From: Jackrogersella multiformis
Taxonomy: Eukaryota > Ascomycota > Sordariomycetes > Xylariales > Hypoxylaceae
Assembly (NCBI GenBank): GCA_902806575.1
Contig: CADCXD010000019.1
Coordinates: forward strand, 556,949-620,948
Reading direction: 5' to 3'
DNA length: 64,000 nt
Shown one piece after another: positions 48,701 through 59,053 of the stretch (position 1 is the stretch's first letter; every line of letters begins with the position of its first letter). The notes under the pieces were generated by a model. That model was given only the letters and a program-made list of their open reading frames with translations, made no database searches and was not told the origin of the DNA. A program made the translations under genes and the position numbers.

Positions 48701-51700
48701 GGTCATCCCGACCTTTAGGGGTAGCCAACCTCAACGTGACTAGAGTCTCAACGGCGTAGTTCGAATCGTCCTCGAATGTTATAGCCTTTGGCATGGTGAG
48801 GTCGTGGAGCTCGAGAAGTTCAATAGCCCTACCGCCTGCTAACTTCCTACCTGCTTCTAGTGCCATGGCGACGTACCCCGAGGCAGGAAAGACCGTCTGG
48901 CCCTGCAGCTGGTGTCCATCAAGCCAGGGGATTTCAGACACCTTGAGAAAGTTGATCCAGCGCATGTCCGCATCCGTACTGTCCGGAGATAAAGTCCCGA
49001 GTAGCTCGTGAAAAACGTCTGCCCGGGAGCGGATCTTTCTAGACTTGCGTGATTCGTGCCAAAAAGACCTTCCACGGTCCCATTGGTACGATGGAAGGCC
49101 GACTATCAGCTTCGGAGATGCACCGGTCGACACCGCCTTCTCGTAGGACCGGAAGTCGACACCCGCAGCGCCTAGATGGGACCAGACGAACCCTAGGGCG
49201 TCCGAGAAAGCCTCGATGTCGTTCACCCCCCGACTTAGCACGCCGGTGTACGGGATAGCCGACCGAACCTCGGATATCATCTGCGTGGCTGGGCCTTTAA
49301 GCGCCGGATGGGGCCCAACTTCGACGGCGAGATTGAGCTGATCGCCCGAAGCACCCTTGACGGCGTCGGCGAACAGGACCGCGTTTGTCATGTTGTCCCT
49401 CCAATAAATGTCTCGAAGGGCCTCATCGGGTTCCATTTCCTTCCCCGCAATAACGCTGGAGTACCAGGTGCATGAGGTAGTGCGGTTACGATTGATACTG
49501 ATCTCACATGCCCGCAGAGACTGGATATAAGCGTCGCCGCAAGGGAGCATGTGATGAGAATGATACGCCGTGTCTACCCTGAGAAGCCTCGTGAACTTCT
49601 TCTCCTCGTCGAAGACCTTCTTGGCGTGAACAACAGCATCGGCATTCCCCGAGAGGGTCACACTAGCCGAGGAATTGTGAGCCGCAACTTTCAAGCGGCC
49701 CCTAAATACAGGGAGGCTGACAAGATCCTGCGCATCTTCCCAGGACGTCCCTACAGCGAGCATGGCGCCTCTCTGTCCACTGGGGTCTCCCGCGAGTCTA
49801 GCGTGCAGCCCGCGGAGGTACGCGATGCGAATAGCGTCCTTTGCCGAGATGAAATCAGCTGCATAGGCCGCGGCAATCTCTCCAGAGGAATGGCCCACCA
49901 CGGCATCAAACGTGATGCCTGCTGCCCGCAAGAGGTCGACGAGGACGATCTGAATTGCCGTACATAGCGGCTGCGACAGCAAAGCCTCGGAGATGCGTGA
50001 AGTGTCAGCTCCGGCTAGGATCTCGTCCCCGAGGCGCCACCGAGGGCGTTCGGACGGCTGTAGGGAAGCCAGAGACTCCTCCAGGTACCGAATTCTCTCG
50101 CCGACAAAGGTCGAAGAGCGAATCAAGTGTCCACCCATGGCTGCCCACTGCGCGCCCTGCCCGGTGAAGATTCCTAGAACGCGAGGCAGCGCGGAACTCG
50201 AGCGAATGCCGATATTCGTCGCCGGAGTTTGTTTTGCTGCAGCGAGCCTCTCGTCGATCTTCGATATCAGCTGCTCGACAGTCAGCGCGGAAAAGGCTGC
50301 CTTAGTAGAGAATTGACTTCTCCGTGACTGCAGTGTCCAGGCCAGGTCGAAGGCATCCAAGTCTTTGTTCACTTTCAAATGCCGGGAGTAGGCCTCTAAA
50401 AGGGCGACCAGAGAGGATTCGGAAACGGCAGAAAATGTAAAGGGGGTGAAAGGCGCAGGCTTAGATTCCCGGGGCCCGGCCGTGTCTGCCGAGGGTAAAT
50501 ACTGCTCCAATACAGCGTGCGCATTGCTTCCACCGAAACCTATTGGAAACAATTCGTTAGAGTTGACCGCGTATACCATACCGAGCGCCCCTCGGATCTT
50601 ATCAAAGAATCACGTACCAAAACTATTGACGCTCACGCGCCGAGGCACCCCTTTGGCCAGCGTGGGCCATTGCCTCGCACTCGTTGGGATGTTCAGCCCT
50701 TGATAGTACTGCTCTATCGACGGATTCAAGCGATGGAAGAGCAAGTTCGGAGGAATGATGCCGTTCTGGATTGCCAAAGAACCTTTAAGAAGACCTGCCA
50801 GGCCTGCAGTTCCTTCCGTGTGTCCGATTATCGTCTTGATACTCTATTTTTCATTAATCAGCAACGGTCTCAAAGGTGTTTCCAGAGAGATCCACCTACC
50901 CCTACGTAAAGAGGATCATCCGAATCTGCACGCCGGCCAAAGCTCTGCTTAATCGCGGATGCCTCTCGCGGATCGCCCACCTTGGTACCGGTTCCGTGGG
51001 CTTCGAAGAACTGCGGCCGGTCGCGAGGGTCTTCCGGATCTAGACCAGCTCTGGCGTACGTCTGTCGGATGAGTGCTACTTGGGCTTCTGAGCTGGGGAC
51101 GGTCAGGCCTGTGGAGCGGCCATCCTGGTTGGTCCCCGTCCCACGTATCAGACACTCGATGTGATCTCCGTCAGCAACGGCGTCGCTTAGCCGTTTCAGA
51201 ATGACCGTGGCGACGCCGTCTCCACGTGCATATCCATCCGCATCCACGTCCCACATGCGGGAACGGCCGGTAGGAGAGAGCAGATTTATCTTACTCTCAG
51301 CTACGTAGTTCTCTACATTGAATTACTCACAGTCAGCCACATTTTGTCATCGCTCTAAGTGATAGGGGGAAAATACGAACCGGGCCCAAGGATCAACTGC
51401 GTGCCGCACGCTATCGCGACGCGGGATTCACCGGTCTGCAACGCTTGGGCAGCCTGGTGAACCGCAATCATACTAGATGAGCATGCGGTATCAATGGCCA
51501 TGCTCGGGCCGTGCCAATCGAAAAAGTACGAAATGCGATTTGCGATGATACTCCGGCCGGTGCCGGTAGCGAAGTAAATAGGCAAACAATTTACGTCACG
51601 CAAGAGGGTATCGTGATAGTCGACGGCCATATTACCTATATATACGGCCGTGTCAGATCCGTGCAACGACTCGATCTTGTGGCCACCCGACTCAAGGGCC

Positions 51701-52017
51701 TCGTACACGGTTTCTAGAAGCAGGCGTTGCTGGGGGTCGATCGAGTCCGCCTCATTAGGACTAATATTGAAAAAGGCTGCGTCGAACACCTTGAGGTCTT
51801 CATCTAGCAAGTAAGATTTCCGAACATTGCTGGTGCCATGGTGTGTACCATCTGGATGGTAGTAGCCCCGCGGATCGAATCGATCTAGAGAAATATCTTT
51901 AGATACATCACGGGGATTTTGAAGCAGCTTCCACAACGACGAAGGCGAGTCCGCACCGCCGGGAAAGCGGCAGCCGCTGCCTACAATAGCGATTGGCTCT
52001 GGCTGTTGAGAGGCCAT
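39728..52017 (-). CDS. Highly reducing PKS-NRPS hybrid (KS-AT-DH-MT-ER0-KR-ACP-C-A-T-R)
   Basis: Nine exons (52017-51381, 51312-50900, 50843-50618, 50539-47779, 47727-47507, 47453-45254, 45207-44507, 44451-42697, 42645-39728) give 11832 nt, 3943 residues, no break. KS: DTACSSS (Cys179), EAHGTGT, IIGHTEG. AT: GHSSGE (Ser643). DH: HQLQGQTVFP and LDISFQ. MT: EIGAGTGG at about 1418. An ER-like stretch lacks an NADPH motif (HECGKDGILAK). KR: GLSGLTGQLG, SSLACVVGN, NYAAATAYL. ACP: GIDSL (Ser2417). C: HHILMDG (2658-2664). A: YTSGSTGAPKG, NSYGPTE. T: GGNSL (Ser3548). R: LLTGATGFLA. The synthase should make a C-methylated reduced polyketide, join it to an acyl unit and release it. Odd points: A-domain core Asp replaced by Asn3178; release-domain Tyr3774-x3-Arg3778. 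It needs the trans-ER encoded at 56783-57972. Confidence 0.95.
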
Positions 52018-54498
52018 GTCTGCTTCGAGGTCTGGTTAAGCAAGACAGATACTAACGAAGACGTGTCGTTGAGGTTCATATATCAAGATAAATTTAAACT
52101 TTGAGTGGCCTATCTATCATATTTTTATATCTGATGATCGAACATGGTCTCTGACCAGATGCCTCTATTTGAACCCAAGTAGCAACTGGTCAGGATGGTC
52201 TCCGGCCTCATCGTCGCTGTGAAAATAACACGCATATATTCCACCATCAGTATTATCAATCCATAGGTGAGGAACTCGCCGATGCTGAAATTCTCAACTA
52301 CCCACACACGATATCGAATCGATTTTTGCACATCGTATAATTGTCCGAACGATAGGATAAGCCGAAAGAGATAGCATCCTTCCATCACAAAAAGGATTGT
52401 TAGTTAATACGCCGAAGAGTAAACATTTCGGTAATCAACCTTTGATTCTCCTCCATAGTATTTTGCTAGTGTACAGTTTGGTTGGTATATTATTTAATCT
52501 CGGAGCAAGAGTGAAAAGTCAGCATTCACGGCCTTGGCAAACGTCCTAGAAATATCGGCTTGCAAGGAGATGTGTAAGCACTAGGTGGTTCTGAATCTAT
52601 GTTTCAGTGTGCGTGGGATCATTAGCAGAATGACACAAATTCCCTCAAATGGAGGATGCTGGCTATGTATGTACTTAGGTATGTAAGCCCTGCATCTCTA
52701 TATACGCAACATCTTGCGAGGATAACGTGAGATATCGGGCCACGATGGTAGATTAGTGTGGCTCTCAGGAGTAATCTTACGATTGCACAAAGAGATAAAG
52801 TAGGTATATCTCTACGAGTTAAGTTTTGCTACGTACCTACCTAGGTAGGTTAATACCTGGTATGCTATAGAACAACTATCAAGGTTACTACATTGGCACC
52901 ATTACAGATGGATTACAAAGCGAGTTTGATGTGAGCCGTAGGTGAGCTATAGGTAGCCACGTGCTTCTACACCTAGCCTTGGGAGATCTCTAGAGCCACA
53001 TTTTTGTTTATTCCTTACTGATCAAACTCCACGTCGATTATCACTAAAATCAATGTCCGTTACTAAGTATCAATGCTGTCACAAAAATGGGTCCTTTCGC
53101 TATTTGATAAGGCTCAGACGCAACAGGCCTTCCGTATCTCCCGATGCTTACCTTGGTATCATATAATGTTGGTTGGGTGGAGCGTCATCCTTGTTGACGT
53201 AGTTTTCACAATCCCTTATGAGTCCTCACATAGCCTCCATCAGCCTCAGTCGTATTGTGTCAATTTTTGTGAATTATAGGTAGTCATTATTTACCTGATA
53301 TTCTTATTTATACATCATCAATTTTCTGAACATCTATCCACTAGGTTTAGCCTCCGTGTTAATTATAAGTATAAGACGTATGATTTTAAAGTTATCTCGC
53401 GTAATCCTTGGTCTAAAGAGATTTGCCTTTGTGGGGAGAAGGTATTATTAAAGTAGAAGCTAGCTAAAATGTCGTTTATATGTGAGTAGCCTTAAAGTAA
53501 TATCATATAACAAGCAAAATATGTTCTTCGCGAAATAACCTAAGTACTCTTAACCATGTTTTGATGTATTGTTAATATTTACCTACCTACTTATCATAGA
53601 ATAAAAAAAGAATGTAATAAAAATTATCGGTTACTATATAGTTAAATATATCTTATCGTTAATTGTAAGTATCTCCTTTAAACCTTAACGCCCTTTTAGA
53701 GCTGTTTAGCAGAGTATTATAATACTTATTTATACTACTCTCTTGGACTATAGATTAAATTGACTGGCAAATCTGGAAAGGTGGTATTGTATGCATTGAT
53801 GGTTAATTCGGGTTGTATTATAAGGTGCCCGTAGAGTGAACAGATTTTATGAAATATGAAAGGCACACGGGGGGATCTACAGCAAGATATGCAACATGAT
53901 ACGAGAAATAAAACTAATGTAGTGGTACGTCATATTAGCTACTAGCCTACCTGGCCAGGTACCTACCTAGGGTAGGAATTCTTCAACTTAAGGATATGAG
54001 ACGAAAATAATGGCGGGCGAAGTGGGATGATGTCGCTACCTACCATGTGAAGTGGTAGAAATATGCGTGAGCTAACGAGGGAATGAAGGCGAAGGAATCC
54101 GCAGAGCGTGGCTACGCAAAATCTCGTCTTCACTAAATATTTATTCCCGTTTCACCCGATATACTCGAATCTTGGGCGAGATACCTATCGTGCATCCAAC
54201 TCGTGCTGCGGCGAGGCGGGCTATGTATTAGTAAGTATCATATGTACTTCTCATTATCCGAGGAAATCGGATTATTGGTGACATTTTACTGACAGCCCCG
54301 GCAATTAGCCAACTGCATAATCAAGTGGCACAAAAACTATTCTGCGAACCACTTATATCTCTTCAACAAATCTGGTAATGACTAGTAAGTATTATCTTCG
54401 AGAAGGCTGTAGTTAAATATGCTATAAACCAAAAGCTTTCTTTTTCCTATGTATATCTCGGCTCCTGACGCTATACCACATTCATTTCTCCACCCGCA
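52018..54498. other. Intergenic: promoters of PKS-NRPS and AflR-like regulator
   Basis: This AT-rich 2.5-kb divergent region serves the synthase (minus) and the regulator (plus). A TAGG/CCTA patch lies at about 52835-52850 and another near 53945-53965. Small ORFs here show no family features. I found no clear paired CGG sites that I would assert as binding sites. Confidence 0.5.
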
Positions 54499-55794
54499 AT
54501 GACGCCGAACAGAACGGAGACATTGCGAAACCGACAATCGTGTGACCGCTGTCACAAACAAAAACTGCGGTGCAGCCGGCAAGGGGCTAGCAATACGGAC
54601 TCGTGTGTTCGGTGCCTCCGCCAGGGCGTCCAGTGCGCTTATAGCGCAACCCTTCCCAAAGGCCGCCCGAGCGCACACCGGCAGGGCGCAAACTACTCGG
54701 CCCCGTTCGCCCCACTTCCCACCCCGGCGCCGACGACAATACCTCCCCTGACTCCTGATCCGGCGCCGATGCCTGCGCCACCACCATCTATGCCCTTCCT
54801 GCCACAAGCAATGACAAACGAAGCAGAGTTAACGGCAAGCGACACATGGCTGGCAGATGCGCTCGAGTCCTGGCCTTCCTACGACGGCAGCACTGCGGAC
54901 ACCTCGGACACCGCCGATCCTTCCGACGACGTTGCGCAGCTGTCCGAGCTTAGCGTCCGCCTCTACCCGCTATATCGTTCAACATGTACCTTGGCCACTG
55001 CGCAAAGTCCTGGCGAGAATATCGGCCCTCTGGTCAGCGATGCTGCATTCGAATCGGTAGCAGCCTGGCTCGCTCTAGGGAGTATAGGGGGCAACGCCCC
55101 TCGACGCCCAACGTCTACGGATACGCTCTGCACTCCCCCCTCCGCGTGCAGTAGCGCTAGCAGCACGAATGCGCCGCGTGATACGCTTTCCGCTTCTAGG
55201 CATCTATTAGAGATCCTACGCCGCCTACAAGCTAGCGAAGGAGTCCCAAGAGAACGCACGGGATCTTGGCCCCTATATGGTTACCAAACTCCCATAAATC
55301 ACACACGATCCATGTCACTCTCGACTTCTATCTCTACCGAAAACATTCTCTCGGAGCTAAGGGGCGGAGGGATGGCCTCGAACTCTGCGCAGCCGCCGTC
55401 TCCCGCTACCGGTTCGGGCACCGCGGTACGCCATTTAGTGCTCGCATGCCACACGTTACTCCTTGACACGTATATTACTCTATTTGAAGCCCTGCAGCAC
55501 GACGCTGACGTTCAACGGGACCGTAAATATCTTCCCGTTGACGATATCGACGCGGAGGCAGATGTACTGGTCGATATGAGACTGTCATTGGTTGTTCAAC
55601 TCAGCTCGTACTTCATCAATCGCCTTCGCCATGCCGTGGGTCCGTACTTATCAACTCGGTTTACGCCGCTACAAGACCGTCCTTATCATCTAAGCATGCC
55701 TGTGGCAAGCACCGGCAGCCTGGGTCCGATTTGCGACTTGGAGATAAAAGTTCAGCAAAGACTCGAGAGGCTCCGGCAAACACTATGTATCTAG
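54499..55794 (+). CDS. AflR-like Zn(II)2Cys6 transcription factor (cluster regulator candidate 2)
   Basis: This intronless gene encodes 431 residues. The zinc cluster near the N-terminus reads SCDRCHKQKLRCSRQG ... CVRCLRQGVQC (C-x2-C-x6-C-x10-C-x2-C-x6-C). It is followed by a long Pro-rich linker (PTPAPTTIPPLTPDPAPMPA), as in AflR-type regulators of polyketide clusters. The C-terminal half contains HLVLACHTLLLDTYITLFEAL and LVDMRLSLVVQLSSYFINRL, consistent with an AflR-type regulatory domain. It lies divergent from the PKS-NRPS and upstream of the trans-ER, the position of a pathway-specific activator. The other zinc-cluster gene at 35396-37418 could share or compete for this role. Confidence 0.87.
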   Translation: MTPNRTETLRNRQSCDRCHKQKLRCSRQGASNTDSCVRCLRQGVQCAYSATLPKGRPSAHRQGANYSAPFAPLPTPAPTTIPPLTPDPAPMPAPPPSMPFLPQAMTNEAELTASDTWLADALESWPSYDGSTADTSDTADPSDDVAQLSELSVRLYPLYRSTCTLATAQSPGENIGPLVSDAAFESVAAWLALGSIGGNAPRRPTSTDTLCTPPSACSSASSTNAPRDTLSASRHLLEILRRLQASEGVPRERTGSWPLYGYQTPINHTRSMSLSTSISTENILSELRGGGMASNSAQPPSPATGSGTAVRHLVLACHTLLLDTYITLFEALQHDADVQRDRKYLPVDDIDAEADVLVDMRLSLVVQLSSYFINRLRHAVGPYLSTRFTPLQDRPYHLSMPVASTGSLGPICDLEIKVQQRLERLRQTLCI

Positions 55795-56782
55795 TTTTCA
55801 AGGATCGATATATTACATATAGTCTTAAATTGGCATTTTTAGAAAGGCCTTACGGGGAAATGTCCATTTAGGTCTATGGTTAATTTAGATATAAACCTAA
55901 CTTGCATATATATATTATTTTAGCATGAAACCCCCACGAGCTTAGACTGATGTTCTATTTAACCAAAAATTTTTAATTTTAATAAAGCTAAAATATTTGC
56001 ATTTCCATTATACCCATCTAAGTAAAAAGGATTCGTAGCCGTGCTTAATTTAATATTAAAGGTGGAATGTTTAAGGCTTTAGAGATAAGCGACGAGGAGC
56101 TTATTAGCTCATGTAAAACTAGGATTAGGCTGTCTGTTAATGTACTTTCTATCTGGCTACCTATGTAGTCCTAAGAAGTCCTTACCTAGGTAAAAGCTTC
56201 AAGACAAGTAGCTGGGTACTATTATATAGCCTGTATAGTGATAATCTAAAACTTAACCCGCGGAAATTAGGTATTGCGGAGATAATCGCGTATAATAAAG
56301 ATATTAAAAAGTAGGTAAATAATAATACCGAAAAACTCAACCTACGGCCTTATACATGATAATAACTCTTCGGGTGACTTGTGTTTGCCAAGAGTGAATG
56401 TTGAAACCATGCCTTAATCTATTATCCCGCAGATAAAATAACAGAGAGGACATATAATTGAACGATGATTACTTCGGTGGCTAGTTAATCAACATATCGA
56501 CAGGGGCATACAGCAACTCATAGAGACACCGGCAATATATTCGACATATCATATGCATGATGCGTGGTTCGGCATCTGATTCGGTTCGGTGTGGGGCGAC
56601 GCGACATTTATTCGGCGGTTTTGTATCCAACGACTGCTACACACGTTAGCAGCCAACCGAGATGTCAAGTAAGGGGTGTCTCTATTTGTTCTTCTATATT
56701 ATTACCAGCAACCGGCCGCGTGGATGGCACGCGGGAGGCACAAATCAGACGGCGTCGTTCTTCGCCTACCACCTATACAACA
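55795..56782. other. Intergenic: trans-ER promoter
   Basis: This 0.99-kb region is very AT-rich for its first 550 bases. No gene was seen. The open frame continues upstream of the chosen trans-ER start to 56564, but that part is not family-like. Confidence 0.5.
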
Positions 56783-57972
56783 ATGCCCTCCGGACCAATC
56801 TCATTGCCCCATCGCCAAACTGCCGTCGTCGCCCAAGGGCCTGGGCGGCTAGCAATCCAACACGACGCAGTCGTGCCTGCGCTTGGCCCCGACATAGCCA
56901 TCGTCAAAACGGCTGCGGTCGCTATCAACCCGGCCGATGCGAAAATGCTCGACTACAGTGCCGCGCCAGGCGCCATCCATGGATATGACTTCGCGGGTAC
57001 TGTCGTAGCTCTGGGTGCCGAGACGCCGGGTCATCTAGCAGTGGGCGATCGCGTCGCCGGTATGGTACACGGCATGAACTCGCTGAGGCCGGAAGTAGGC
57101 GCCTTCGCTCAGTACGTCGGGGCTTGTGCGGACTTGCTGCTGAAAATTCCAGACAGCATGAGCTTCGAGGAGGCCGCCGGCCTAGGTACGGGAATCGCGA
57201 CGGCTGCATTGGGCCTTTTTCAGGAGCTCAGGGTGCCCGGGTCTCTATTGTCGAAAGGTCAAAAGCCTAAGGGCGATGGCGGGCTCGCGTCCGAAGAGCC
57301 GGAGTTCGTCCTCGTGGCTGGCGGGAGTACCGCTACAGGCACCCGCGCAATCCAAATGCTAAAGCTGTAAGTCGAACTCTTGCTATTTTGATCATGTTCC
57401 ATTCTTGTGTATGATGCTAACCAGTATCGGTTGCGGCCTCCAGCGCCGGGCTCCGACCAATCGCGACATGCTCCCCGTCGAACTTTGACCTCGCCCTTCG
57501 CTTTGGGGCCGAGAAGGTGTTCGACTACCACAGCTCCACATGCGCCGTCGACATCCGCACCTATACTCGCAACACCTTGGGGTACGCTCTCGACTGCGTG
57601 TCGCTAGCCGAGACGACCCAGCTTTGCTACGGCGCCATCGGGAGAGCAGGTGGACGTTACGTCTCGCTAGAGCCGTTCCGGGAAGCCATCACGACTGCTC
57701 GTCCAACCGTAGAGCCATCGTGGCTCATGGTCCTCACCATCTTCGGGCGTAAGGTCGCGCTGGATGGTGTATATGGACGAGACGCAAGGCCTGAAGACAG
57801 GCAATTCGGCGCGGAGGTTTTCGCGGTCTTACAATCGTTCCTTGACCGCGGCTTATTTAAAGCACATCCTATTAAGCAGATGACGGGAGGGTTTGCAGAA
57901 GTCATTAAAGGGGTCGACATCATTCGTGATCAGACCCTTTCGGGGTATAAGTTGGTATATTCGGTTTCGTAG
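56783..57972 (+). CDS. Trans-acting enoyl reductase (LovC/EqxC-like MDR)
   Basis: Two exons (56783-57366, 57444-57972) encode 370 residues. Enzymes of this family dock with a reducing PKS that lacks a working ER and reduce selected enoyl intermediates with NADPH. Seen: an MDR N-terminal domain (VAINPADAKMLDY, HGYDFAGTVVALG, VGDRVAGMVHG, GAFAQYV, MSFEEAAGLGTGIATAALGLFQ), the cofactor-binding segment VLVAGGSTATGTRAIQMLKL, and after the intron AGLRPIATCSPSNFDLALRFGAEKVFDYHS and a C-terminal KQMTGGFAEVIKGVDIIRD. The start ATG 56783 gives MPSGPISLPHRQTAVV, the usual family start; an upstream in-frame ATG (56564) would add 73 unrelated residues. The intron acceptor is the second AG (57442-57443), fixed by frame. 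Confidence 0.93.
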
Positions 57973-59053
57973 AACGACAAGCTTTAGACTACCTAGGTTA
58001 GATGCTTAAGGACCTACCATTATGTCAGGCGAAACTCCAGCTCTGCCCCCCGGGGTACTCTGGACGTCCTATGCGTTAAAGAGCCCGCAGATGTATGTAG
58101 CTCTTTTAGATACATACGTCCTTCCGGACGTAAACACAATCATCATCATCATCAAAAACCTACCAATATTATTGTCTTTGTCACCTCTAGCTATCGTTAT
58201 TCCACACATCATGCAAAGTGCGAATATTTACTGGCTATTCGCAAGCCATATTTTTGTGCTTCTCACGTGTACCTTGTCTGGCCAATGCCTAACTGGGTGG
58301 CTACCCACCTACCTACCTATGTAAAACATGAGGCTAATGCTCGTAAAATGCTAATAATTCATATTACACTGATCTGGCTGTATCCAGTATGAAAATCAGT
58401 CTTCTCTGGAATACTTTCAAGATTTGGCCAGCTCGCTAGGATTAAGGTTGGGAAATCCCTTACCTAAGACGCCTGGATAACTTAAACTGGCCCGCCCCGT
58501 GGTTGCGATACGATTGAGACTCACCCAACCGGGTTTCATCCGGCTGTTCCGTGAAAGGTGAGCTTATTATTAATCCCTAAGCGCTATTAACGTCATGGTT
58601 ATTATTATTCGTTATCCTGAAAAGCTGCATCCGACGATCAATACTTAAAAGCAGGGCCTACGCGTCGAGGTAAATCGCCGAGGAAACCGGAATGCTTTAC
58701 ATCTTCGATAAGGGCCATGCAGTGGTGGTGTCGGCTGTTCCATCGTATTCGGTGACTTAATGGGGTTTAATTATACTGGTGGTTTTAGTATGCTATCCGC
58801 TCGGACGATTATAGCCCTCAGTTTGGCGAAGAGGGGTTGAAAGCAACACGTAGAAGTGTTTCGTCCCGGGAATAGCGTGATCAAGATGATTAGTATATTC
58901 GTATAAAAACCCGTTAGCTAAGCTTCAGTCGTAGTTGTGTTCGAGATATTGTCTAATTTAGTTTTCTTCCTAACTGATCCGGAGCACTAAAGCGGAGCTT
59001 TTACATTCACACTTGAACGCTTAAAGCTTAAACAGTTCGTAGCAACTATTAAC
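57973..59053. other. Intergenic: promoter of the P450-reductase fusion
   Basis: This 1.1-kb region holds a short open frame (58022-58324) with no domain, which I do not call a gene, and CGG/CCG words near 58530-58690 (CACCCAACCGGG, ATCGCCGAGG). No further gene was seen. Confidence 0.5.

Noticed and set aside
56564..56782. Longer N-terminus for the trans-ER
   Set aside because: The extra 73 residues are not family-like, whereas MPSGPISLPHRQ at 56783 matches the usual start.
58022..58324. 100-codon open frame between the trans-ER and P450 genes
   Set aside because: No domain, low-complexity Ile run from an ATC repeat, and it ends inside a TACC-type motif; likely chance.
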